This document shows positions 48,804 to 56,789 of a DNA stretch of 56,789 nucleotides, piece by piece. Positions within the stretch are counted from its first letter, which is position 1. The number at the start of each line of letters is the position of its first letter. The position numbers and the translations under genes were made by a program. The stretch is from positions 1 to 56,789 of the forward strand of contig JAETPP010000003.1 in the NCBI GenBank assembly GCA_021771115.1, in the 5' to 3' direction. The notes below the pieces were generated by a model. It did no database searches. It worked only from the letters and a program-made list of their open reading frames with translations, and was not told the origin of the DNA. Origin of the DNA: Bacillota bacterium. Its GTDB lineage: Bacteria; Bacillota; Clostridia; Oscillospirales; Acutalibacteraceae.

Positions 48804-50354
48804 TTACAGTAATTCGAATTTTACGGAAAGCTCAGGGGAAAGGCCAAACACATCCTTGAAAAATTGGGCGGATTCGGAAAAAGCCCATTGCTCCAGCATA
48901 ATATCCGAAGACACGGAGGCCTTAAATAAGACCCGATCCTCTTCCAAAGAGACTTTCAGTCCCCGCAGCTTTTCCCGATGAGATTTATCCAAGGCGTTCG
49001 CAATTCGGAAAATTGCGGCCAGCTTGGAGATAACAAGCTTTTCCTCGTTGCTGAGCCGGGAAAAATCCGGATCATTTTGTGTGGTGAGATTTGTAGAGAT
49101 ACTGCCGCTTACAAAGGCGACCTCCAAAACCTCGGCCTGACTTAAGCCGAACAAATCCATTCCCCGGATCAGGTCAAAGGTGCATCTGTTGTGCTGGCGC
49201 ACACTGACAAAGCTGCCGCAGCTGTGCAGGATAGAGGCGAGCTCTAAAATCAGCCGTTTGGAGGGATCCAGGCCGTGAATGTGCTTCAGCTTGTCAAAGA
49301 TCAGGCAGGAGCAGTCACGGATATACTGCGAATGAGAAAGATCGCCTCCAAACCGCCGTGCGATGGTTTTCGCGCAGGCAACGGCGCCCTTTCGGAAATA
49401 TAAGGCGCGTTCCTCGTCGGCTTTAGGAGAAAGCATGCACCGGATCACCGCTTCAGAGATATCGGCGGTAGGGGCGCAGATGGTTTCCGCATCGGGACAG
49501 AAACGGAGCATCGCCTGATAGATTGAAAGAGATGTATGGAGAATGGCGGCGTCTCCTTCCTTCATTCCATACCGCAGCCCGATCCCCTCCGGGGTCAGGG
49601 CCTTCAAAGCGTCATACAGCTCAGACAGCCGCTTTGTGCCGAATTGATATACATTCTTTGTATACTTCGCCCCGCAGAGCTTTGCCACCAGATCGATCTG
49701 CGACCCGGTGAGGATCAAATTTCGAATGGAAAATTCGGAAATGGCGATCCGGCTCAGGATCGTATCCAAATATTCTTCTACCACCGTGTGAAAGTCCTCA
49801 GCGGAATTTCGCATTTTGTGCAGGATCTCGTGAAGCTTGAGGGCGCCGATGGAAATGTTCTGAAAATAATTGACCTTAGAACCGTCGTATACCGCAATGC
49901 CGATGCTGCCGGAGCCCACATAGGCAATGACCGAATTGCCGGGCCGCAAAAACTCAGCTTCTTTCAGCTTCATGGCGATTTCAGAATAGATATAGGCCTT
50001 TTCCTGGCTGTCCTCCAGAACCGTTACATCGAGAGCGTTGCGCACTCGAAGCTGGTCTACGGCAAGAGAGCGGTTCTGCGCGTCCCGCAAAGCCGTGCAG
50101 GAAATGACCTTGGGCTTTTGCACCCGGTAGCTCAATAAGGCGGAGGTGTATTTCCCCAAAACACTCGAGAGCTCCCGCAGGCTCTCAAAGCTGATATTTC
50201 CCGTTTCAAATACGTCATATCCCAGCCTTACCGGGTATTCCAGCGAATCCAGAGTGGAAAGCTCTCCCTTGGTCAGCTGAGAGACCCGCATGTGTACGGT
50301 ATTGCTTCCTATTTCGATCACCGCCGCGGTGTTCGCGCTGCTTTTTTTATTCAA
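48804..50354 (-). CDS. ppx: Exopolyphosphatase Ppx/GppA family protein with C-terminal HD-like region
   Basis: AAVIEIGSNTVHMRVSQL, VIAYVGSGSIGIAVYD; TTG start at 50354 with GGAGGGG SD (shorter than the track ORF). Confidence 0.87.
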   Translation of the reverse strand: MNKKSSANTAAVIEIGSNTVHMRVSQLTKGELSTLDSLEYPVRLGYDVFETGNISFESLRELSSVLGKYTSALLSYRVQKPKVISCTALRDAQNRSLAVDQLRVRNALDVTVLEDSQEKAYIYSEIAMKLKEAEFLRPGNSVIAYVGSGSIGIAVYDGSKVNYFQNISIGALKLHEILHKMRNSAEDFHTVVEEYLDTILSRIAISEFSIRNLILTGSQIDLVAKLCGAKYTKNVYQFGTKRLSELYDALKALTPEGIGLRYGMKEGDAAILHTSLSIYQAMLRFCPDAETICAPTADISEAVIRCMLSPKADEERALYFRKGAVACAKTIARRFGGDLSHSQYIRDCSCLIFDKLKHIHGLDPSKRLILELASILHSCGSFVSVRQHNRCTFDLIRGMDLFGLSQAEVLEVAFVSGSISTNLTTQNDPDFSRLSNEEKLVISKLAAIFRIANALDKSHREKLRGLKVSLEEDRVLFKASVSSDIMLEQWAFSESAQFFKDVFGLSPELSVKFELL

Positions 50355-50555
50355 AAGATCCCCTCCTGAAGTCTGTGTATCGCCTTCAGCTTTTCCTCTT
50401 GTGAGAAAAGAAGCAAAGCCTGCGTTGAATTTCAAAAAAATTGTGGGCTTTGCGTTATTATACCAAATTATACTGGGAGATTCAAATAGATTTTTGGAAA
50501 AAAAGCCCATTTTTTCCCAGCTTTTTTCCTGAGGCAATTTTTTTGAAAAATGGGG

Positions 50556-50584
50556 TTGATTTTTTTTTCAGAATTCGGTATAAT
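50556..50584 (+). promoter_or_regulatory. Putative promoter of tRNA-Ser(GGA)
   Basis: TTGATT-N17-TATAAT 19 bp upstream of the tRNA. Confidence 0.7.
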
Positions 50585-50603
50585 AGGTAAGCCGTCAGGA
50601 TAT

Positions 50604-50690
50604 GGAGAGGTATTCTAATTGGTAAGGAGCCACATTGGAAATGTGGTGTGCCGCAAGGCATTGTGCGTTCGAGTCGCATCCTCTCCGCCA
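50604..50690 (+). tRNA. tRNA-Ser (anticodon GGA)
   Basis: GGAGAGGTATTCTAATTGGTAAGGAGCCACATTGGAAATGTGG...GCGTTCGAGTCGC...CCTCTCCGCCA. Confidence 0.95.
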
Positions 50691-50757
50691 AGAAGAAGGC
50701 GTCGGAGGTTATTCCGATGCCTTTTCTTTTATTATTTTGAAACCGGGGTGGAAAAGC

Positions 50758-51201
50758 ATGCCCAGAAAAATAGAAGCTGAGCTGACCACCATGTGTATGG
50801 TCACAAAGGGCAGCAGGATCCTGGTGCAGAACAGGCAGGGCCACGGCTGGCCTGGGATCGCGTTTCCGGGGGGCCACCTGGAAAACGAAGAATCTGTTAC
50901 AGATTCTGTGATCCGGGAGGTTTATGAGGAAACCGGGCTTACCATTTCCTCACCGCGCCTTTGTGGGATCAAGGATTGGTACTCAGATGAGGGCTTCCGT
51001 TATATCGTGTTTCTTTATCGAGCGGAAGACTTTTCCGGAGAGCTGAAGGCCTCGGAAGAAGGGGAGGTCTTTTGGGCAGAGCGCAATGAGCTGCCCGGTA
51101 TGAATTTGTGCAGAGGAATGGAAGAGACCCTTCAGGTTTTCTTTGACGATGCTCTTTGCGAGCTTTATTATGGAGATAACGATTCGTATCAGCTTTTTTG
51201 A
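50758..51201 (+). CDS. NUDIX hydrolase (8-oxo-dGTP diphosphatase-like)
   Basis: GGHLENEESVTDSVIREVYEETGL Nudix box. ATG at 50758, since the ORF-track start lies inside the tRNA. Confidence 0.92.
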   Translation: MPRKIEAELTTMCMVTKGSRILVQNRQGHGWPGIAFPGGHLENEESVTDSVIREVYEETGLTISSPRLCGIKDWYSDEGFRYIVFLYRAEDFSGELKASEEGEVFWAERNELPGMNLCRGMEETLQVFFDDALCELYYGDNDSYQLF

Positions 51202-51235
51202 ATAGAGTAAAATTTGAGGAAAAGAGGCAATATTT

Positions 51236-52630
51236 ATGAAGCATCAGGAAGTGTCCGCGTTTTATAAAGACCTATCCGCCTATGCCGGCAAAACGGTAAC
51301 TGTATGCGGCTGGGCTCGTTCGATCCGAGATTCCAAAACGCTGGGCTTTATCGATTTGAACGATGGCAGTTCTTTTAAAGGCGTTCAGGTGGTTTTCGAA
51401 GACGGAAAGATCGATAATTTCAAGGAGATCGCTTCCCAAAATGTTGGGGCGGCTCTGGTCGTTACTGGTACGCTGATCGCCACGCCGGAGGCGAAGCAGC
51501 CTTTTGAGATCCATGCGGAGAAAATTGAAGTGGAAGGCCCTTCCACACCGGAATATCCCTTGCAGAAGAAGCGCCACTCGGTAGAATATCTGCGCACCAT
51601 CGCCCATCTGCGGCCCCGTACAAATCTGTACAGCGCGGCGTTCCGTATTCGTTCCGCCGCCGCCATGGGCATACACCGGTTTTTCCAGGAGAATGGGTTT
51701 GTGTACTGCCATACGCCCATCATCACCGCCAGCGACTGCGAAGGCGCGGGGGAGATGTTCCAGATCACCACGCTGGATCTGGATCATCTGCCGAAAACGG
51801 AAGATGACCAGGTGGACTACAAGCGGGATTTCTTCGGCAAGCACACCTCTCTGACCGTTTCCGGCCAGCTGGAGGTGGAGTGCATGGCCCAGGCCTTTGG
51901 CAAGGTCTATACCTTCGGCCCCACCTTCCGTGCGGAGAATTCCAATACCACCCGGCACGCTGCGGAGTTTTGGCAGATCGAGCCGGAAATTGCCTTTGCC
52001 GATCTGAACGATGATATGGATGTGATCGAAGGGGCCATTAAATACGTGATAAACTACGTGCTGGAAACCTGTCCGCAGGATATGGAATTCTGCAACACCT
52101 TTGTGGATAAGGGACTTATCGAGCGGCTGCGGCATGTGGCGGATTCCGATTTTGTGCGGGTGTCTTACACCGATGCCATCAAAATCCTGGAGCAGCACAA
52201 CGATGAATTTGAATTCAAGGTCTCCTGGGGCGTCGATATCGCCACAGAGCACGAGCGCTATCTCACCGAAAAGCATTTCGGCAAGCCGGTGTTTGTCACC
52301 GATTATCCCAAGGAGATCAAATCCTTCTATATGCGCTTAAACGACGATGGAAAAACAGTGGCCGCCACGGACCTTCTGGTGCCGGGTATCGGAGAGCTTG
52401 TCGGGGCCAGCCAGCGGGAAGAGCGGTACGATGTGCTGCTGAACCGTATTCATGAGCTTGGCATGAAGGAAGAAGACTACTGGTGGTATCTGGAGCTGAG
52501 AAAATACGGTGGCACCAAGCATTCCGGCTTCGGCATTGGCTTTGAGCGGCTTGTCATGTATCTTACCGGCATCGAAAACATCCGGGACGTGGCGCTGTTC
52601 CCCAGAACTCCCGGTGCGGTGGAGTTTTAG
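51236..52630 (+). CDS. asnS: Asparaginyl-tRNA synthetase
   Basis: [33 protein letters not shown], class II motifs [24 protein letters not shown] and [29 protein letters not shown]. Confidence 0.97.
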   Translation: MKHQEVSAFYKDLSAYAGKTVTVCGWARSIRDSKTLGFIDLNDGSSFKGVQVVFEDGKIDNFKEIASQNVGAALVVTGTLIATPEAKQPFEIHAEKIEVEGPSTPEYPLQKKRHSVEYLRTIAHLRPRTNLYSAAFRIRSAAAMGIHRFFQENGFVYCHTPIITASDCEGAGEMFQITTLDLDHLPKTEDDQVDYKRDFFGKHTSLTVSGQLEVECMAQAFGKVYTFGPTFRAENSNTTRHAAEFWQIEPEIAFADLNDDMDVIEGAIKYVINYVLETCPQDMEFCNTFVDKGLIERLRHVADSDFVRVSYTDAIKILEQHNDEFEFKVSWGVDIATEHERYLTEKHFGKPVFVTDYPKEIKSFYMRLNDDGKTVAATDLLVPGIGELVGASQREERYDVLLNRIHELGMKEEDYWWYLELRKYGGTKHSGFGIGFERLVMYLTGIENIRDVALFPRTPGAVEF

Positions 52631-52661
52631 TTGTTAGTAATTGGTAATTAGTTGTTAGACA
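52627..52661 (+). repeat. Degenerate 7-bp period tract overlapping the asnS stop codon
   Basis: TTAGTTG TTAGTAA TTGGTAA TTAGTTG TTAGACA. Confidence 0.8.
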
Positions 52662-52707
52662 AGGGCGGAGGGCTTCCGGAAATTTGGAAGTCCTCCGCCC
52701 TTGTTAT
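52658..52707. terminator. Bidirectional terminator between asnS and the convergent PurF-like gene
   Basis: ACAAGGGCGGAGGgCTTCC-ggaaattt-GGAAGtCCTCCGCCCTTGT. Confidence 0.8.
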
Positions 52708-52718
52708 GGAAAGACAGC

Positions 52719-54125
52719 TTATTCTTTTCCGTTCCAGCAATAAGTGCACAGCTTGCACTTGTCTATCCCCACGGAATCCATCAGGTCATCCAGCCGGTGG
52801 TAGCGCAGGGAGGTGAAGTTCCTCTTTTTTCCGATCAGGTCTACCATGGTCTGGTATTCCGGTGTTTCAGGGTCGGCGTATTTTTCAATATCCTCTGGCT
52901 CCGCGGTTCCCTCCATTTCCTGAATGACACGGCGGGTGGCAAGCTCTGTCAGAGAAGTGGAACGGGAGAAGTTCAGATATTTGCAGCCATAAAGCAGCGG
53001 CGGACATGCCGGGCGAACATGTACCTCCTTTGCGCCGCTCTGATACAGAAAATCTGTGGTTTCCCGCAACTGTGTGCCGCGAACGATGGAATCGTCGATC
53101 AAAAGCAGGCTGCGGTTGCGGATCAGATCGTGAACGGGGATCAGCTTCATCTTCGCAATGAGATTCCGGTCGCTTTGCACCGTGGGCATGAAAGAACGGG
53201 GCCAGGTGGGCGTATATTTGATCAGCGGGCGGGAGAAGGGAATGCCGGATTCGTTGGCATAGCCCACGGCATGAGCCGTGCCGGAATCGGGAACGCCTGC
53301 CACAATATCCGGCTTGGCGTCATCACGCTTTGCCAGCATGGCGCCGCACTGATAGCGCATTTGTTCTACGCTGACGCCCTCATACGAGGAAGAGGGATAG
53401 CCGTAATACACCCACAAGAAGGTGCAGATCTTCATTTCTTTTCCCGGGGCGGCCAGGGTAACGGCGCCCTCCTGCGTGATCACTGCGATTTCGCCCGGCC
53501 CCAGCTCTCTGGCGTCTGTATAGCCTAAGTTCAGATAGGCAAAGCTTTCAAAAGAGACACAGCAAGCATTTTCCTTTTTGCCGATCGCCACAGGAGTGCG
53601 GCCCAGCTTGTCCCGGGCGGCATAAATTCCCTGAGGGGTCAAAAGTAGCATGGTCATGGAGCCGGAAATGGTTTTCTGTGCATACTGAATGCCCTCGATC
53701 AGATTGTCCCGCTGGTTGATGAGAGCGGCCACCAGCTCGGTGGCGTTGACGTCGCCGCCGCTCATCTCCAGAAAATGGGAATACCCGCTTTTGAAAAGCT
53801 TTTGCACGATCTCCTCTATGTTGTTGATCTTGCCGACGGTGACAATGGCATAGGTGCCGTGGTGCGAACGCACGATCAGGGGCTGGGGTTCATAATCTGA
53901 AATACAGCCTATTCCGATCCGCCCTTGCATAGCGGAAACGTCTTTATCAAATTTTGTGCGAAACGGGGAGTTCTCAATATTGTGGATCGCCCGGTCAAAG
54001 CCCCGCTTTTCGTCATAGACCGCCATTCCGGCGCGCCTGGTTCCCAAATGGGAATGATAGTCCGTGCCGAAAAACAGATCAAACATGCAGTCTTCCTTTG
54101 AAGCTACGCCAAAAAAACCACCCAT
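52719..54125 (-). CDS. PurF-like amidophosphoribosyltransferase homolog lacking the N-terminal nucleophile Cys
   Basis: MGGFFGVASKEDC...TDYHSHLGTRRAGMAVYD (Ntn domain), LLLIDDSIVRGTQLRETTDFL (PRPP loop), C-terminal CKLCTYCWNGKE. Confidence 0.88.
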   Translation of the reverse strand: MGGFFGVASKEDCMFDLFFGTDYHSHLGTRRAGMAVYDEKRGFDRAIHNIENSPFRTKFDKDVSAMQGRIGIGCISDYEPQPLIVRSHHGTYAIVTVGKINNIEEIVQKLFKSGYSHFLEMSGGDVNATELVAALINQRDNLIEGIQYAQKTISGSMTMLLLTPQGIYAARDKLGRTPVAIGKKENACCVSFESFAYLNLGYTDARELGPGEIAVITQEGAVTLAAPGKEMKICTFLWVYYGYPSSSYEGVSVEQMRYQCGAMLAKRDDAKPDIVAGVPDSGTAHAVGYANESGIPFSRPLIKYTPTWPRSFMPTVQSDRNLIAKMKLIPVHDLIRNRSLLLIDDSIVRGTQLRETTDFLYQSGAKEVHVRPACPPLLYGCKYLNFSRSTSLTELATRRVIQEMEGTAEPEDIEKYADPETPEYQTMVDLIGKKRNFTSLRYHRLDDLMDSVGIDKCKLCTYCWNGKE

Positions 54126-54488
54126 TTTTTCTGTGCATCCTTTCTGAAATCAGAGATACGATGGGCCGGCAAAACAAGTCTGATGCTTTTCAAGCCCCAA
54201 AAAACAAATGATGGCTCAAAATTTTTTCAAGACAGCAACGGCCCTTTCCGTTGCCATTATAGCACAAGCAGCCGCTCTCCTGCAATTTTTTTCACGGTTT
54301 CAGTGGGGTGCACAGAAATTAGGAAAAAGAGGGCGGCGAATCATGCAAAATGTAAAATTTGCAAGATTTTATAAATCGACTTGCATTTTTTTGGCAAACA
54401 GAGTAAAATATATCACGTTTGATGTCTTAAAATGATGATTTTATCAGTGCTTCGATTCAAAACGAAATAACGGTAAGGAGATACCCTG

Positions 54489-55772
54489 ATGAAGCTGACA
54501 GCGATGAAGAAGGAAGAGATCCAGAAGATCAACCAAGAGGCGGTATGCCAATACGAAGCTTTCAAAAGCAAAAAACTTCAGCTCAATATGGCCAGAGGAA
54601 AGCCCTGTGCAAAGCAGCTGGATCTGGCGCTGGGTGTGCTGGAGGCATTGCATGCCCGGAGCGAATTTGCCAATTCCAACGGAGATGATTGCAGGAATTA
54701 CGGCGTGTGGAACGGCTTGCCGGAAATGCGGGCCATCTTCAGCGATATGCTGGGTGTGCCCGCCGACCAGATCGTTTTGGGCAACAACTCCAGCCTGCAA
54801 ATGATGTTTGACTGCATTTCCCAGGGATACACCCATGGCTTCGGCGGCTGTGAGCCCTGGTGCAGGCAGAAAAAAGTAAAATTTCTCTGTCCTGTCCCCG
54901 GATATGACCGTCATTTTGCCGTGACCGAGTATTTTGGGATCGAAATGATTCCCATTCCCATGCTGAAAACCGGACCGGATATGGACATTTTAGAGGAGCT
55001 TGTCAATAAAGACGAAACAGTGAAGGGCTGCTGGTGCGTTCCGAAATACTCCAATCCTACGGGGATCACGTATTCCGATGAAACCGTTCGCCGGTTTGCG
55101 GCGCTTCGCCCTGCGGCCAAGGACTTCCGTATCATATGGGATAACGCCTATTGTGTCCATGATTTGACCGATACGCCGGATACTCTTCTGAATCTCTACG
55201 AGGAATGTGTCAAGCAGGGGACGGAGGACTATGTATTTTTCTTTGCCTCCACCTCCAAAATCTCTTTCCCCGGGGCGGGAGTTTCCGCCTTGGCGGGCAG
55301 CCCGAGGAATATTGCGGATATCAAGAAACGCATTTCCGCACAGACGATCGGGCCGGATAAGCTGAACCAGCTTCGCCATATTTTGTTCCTGCACGATATC
55401 AGCGGCGTGCACGAGCTGATGCAGGGGCACCGGGAGATCCTGGAGCCGAAATTCCGCCTGGTGGAAGCTGCGCTGGAGAAGGAGCTGGGAGATTTGGGGA
55501 TCGCAAAATGGAGCAAGCCCAACGGCGGCTATTTTGTGAACCTGGATGTGATGAACGGCTGCGCAAAGAGAGTTGTTTCCCTGTGTAAAGAGGCCGGGGT
55601 GATCCTGACGGACGCGGGCGCCACCTTCCCTTACGGCGCCGACCCCAACGACAGCAACATCCGCATCGCGCCCACCTTCCCGCCGGAGGAGGAGCTTTCT
55701 CAGGCCATGGAGCTTCTGTGTATCTGTGTTCGGCTGGCAGCTTCGGAAAAGCTGCTTTTTGAGCGGACTTAA
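54489..55772 (+). CDS. PLP-dependent class I/II aminotransferase (aspartate aminotransferase, Asp_aminotransf type)
   Basis: LNMARGKPCAKQLDLALGVL, DDCRNYGVWNGLPEMRAIF, PKYSNPTGITYSDETVRRFA, FFASTSKISFPGAGVSALAGS. Confidence 0.9.
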   Translation: MKLTAMKKEEIQKINQEAVCQYEAFKSKKLQLNMARGKPCAKQLDLALGVLEALHARSEFANSNGDDCRNYGVWNGLPEMRAIFSDMLGVPADQIVLGNNSSLQMMFDCISQGYTHGFGGCEPWCRQKKVKFLCPVPGYDRHFAVTEYFGIEMIPIPMLKTGPDMDILEELVNKDETVKGCWCVPKYSNPTGITYSDETVRRFAALRPAAKDFRIIWDNAYCVHDLTDTPDTLLNLYEECVKQGTEDYVFFFASTSKISFPGAGVSALAGSPRNIADIKKRISAQTIGPDKLNQLRHILFLHDISGVHELMQGHREILEPKFRLVEAALEKELGDLGIAKWSKPNGGYFVNLDVMNGCAKRVVSLCKEAGVILTDAGATFPYGADPNDSNIRIAPTFPPEEELSQAMELLCICVRLAASEKLLFERT

Positions 55773-55788
55773 AGAGCAGGGTGCCTCT

Positions 55789-56789
55789 CTATTTTTCAGG
55801 GGCGGCTTCACAGCTTTTCGCTTCGTTTTCGATCACCGCGGGCAGCGCCCCGGTTTCCCGAAAAACAGAATACAGCATGAAAAGCCCCATGATATAAAAC
55901 AGGATCCAGAGGCTTTTTCCCGCCAGGGAGAAATATATGGCAGCCAGCATTGCAAGCGGGTGTATCTTGATGGTAGAGGAGATCAGCCTGGGCTCCAGGA
56001 TCTGGCGGATCAGGCTGATGATCCCCCAGCCGATCAGGATCCCCAGGGCTTTAGCGTACTGTCCGATCAAAAGCTGATACAGGATCAGCGGAAGAAAAAC
56101 AAAGCCGGGCCCTAAAACCGGCAGAACATCGGCCACTGCTGTAAAAAACGCCGTGGATAACGGATAGGACAGCGACAGGATCTTCAAGATCACATACGTT
56201 TCACAAAAAGTGATAAAATAGAGAAAGAGATAGGAAAAAATATACTTTTGACCAACGCCGCCGGTGCTTTTGGCGGCGGTTTTCATGTGCGCTGCCATGG
56301 TGCTGCTGAACAGAGCCTTCAGCCAACGCTTCAGCTTTTCCAGATCTCTGGCAAGGAAGAAAGCCGATACCACAGTGACGATCAGCATGGTGATGACTGC
56401 GGGCAAGGAAGAGAAAAAATTCAGTACCACACCCAGAAATCCCAGTATGAGATCCATGCTCTTTTGCAGCTGCTCTAAAATCGCTTCTTTGTTTTGCTCC
56501 CAGAAGCTCAAATCAAATTTTTGCAGGTATTCTCCGATTTTGTTCAAAAAGTTCGATACGGGCTGAGAAAATTCCGCAAAGCCGTTCTCGGAAGCTTGCA
56601 TGAGAAAAGCGGTGATCTCCTGCACGGCTATCACGCTGAGAACGATGAGCGCTGTAAATAGCGCGGCAAGAAATACAAACACCGTTGCCGCTGTGGCCGC
56701 CCCGTGATTCCAGTGAAATTTCCGTTCCAGAAACCTGATGGCCGGCTGTACAAAAATCGCGATCAGCAGGCCAAGCAGAAAGGGCAGCG
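55789..56789 (-). CDS. AI-2E family transporter (truncated by window edge)
   Basis: Hydrophobic protein with VLPVLGPGFVFLPLILYQLLIGQYAKALGILIGWGIISLIRQILEPRLISSTIKIHPLAMLAAIYFSLAGKSLWILFYIMGLF; frame remains open to the right edge. Confidence 0.87.
   Translation of the reverse strand, partial: LPFLLGLLIAIFVQPAIRFLERKFHWNHGAATAATVFVFLAALFTALIVLSVIAVQEITAFLMQASENGFAEFSQPVSNFLNKIGEYLQKFDLSFWEQNKEAILEQLQKSMDLILGFLGVVLNFFSSLPAVITMLIVTVVSAFFLARDLEKLKRWLKALFSSTMAAHMKTAAKSTGGVGQKYIFSYLFLYFITFCETYVILKILSLSYPLSTAFFTAVADVLPVLGPGFVFLPLILYQLLIGQYAKALGILIGWGIISLIRQILEPRLISSTIKIHPLAMLAAIYFSLAGKSLWILFYIMGLFMLYSVFRETGALPAVIENEAKSCEAAPEK

Noticed and set aside
51201-51236. T-box or other leader upstream of asnS
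   Set aside because: Only ~34 bp separate the NUDIX stop from the asnS start, too short for a T-box.
54126-54480. Small plus-strand ORFs 53954..54211, 54183..54374 and 54208..54435
   Set aside because: Overlapping short frames in an AT-rich intergenic promoter region with no SD or domain.

Overview
The 56.8 kb window looks like a chromosome segment from a spore-forming Clostridia member, probably Oscillospirales/Ruminococcaceae-like (inferred from gene content and order, not from a search). Most of it is ordinary core genome: gltX and glnS side by side, birA-bioY behind a BirA-type operator, an nfnAB-like pair, galE-maf-yunB-ligA-galK, the miaB-ylbF/ymcA-mutS-mutL-miaA cluster, sepF-ylmH-divIVA-lspA-rluD, pfkA, ppk1-ppx, asnS, and four tRNAs (Leu-GAG, Ser-TGA, Ser-GCT, Ser-GGA). 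Less ordinary items, best first: (1) a compact structured element just downstream of tRNA-Ser(GCT), bounded by a 23-bp exact duplication of the tRNA 3' end and followed by a second perfect terminator; (2) a PurF-like protein whose N-terminal catalytic Cys is replaced by Gly while the PRPP loop and C-terminal cysteines are kept; (3) an accessory island at 41.8-43.6 kb with inverted GTCATYCTGA repeats, degenerate 7-bp-period tracts (one more tract lies at the asnS stop codon) and a decapitated SLH-domain gene; (4) two palindromes with embedded TATAAT boxes upstream of nfnA; (5) a hairpin that appears to sequester the yunB start; (6) two Gfo/Idh/MocA plus xylose-isomerase-like gene pairs; (7) an unassigned protein with a PD-(D/E)XK-like motif. 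No CRISPR array, rRNA or intact transposon was seen. All calls were made by eye from motifs and the ORF track; no database search was run.
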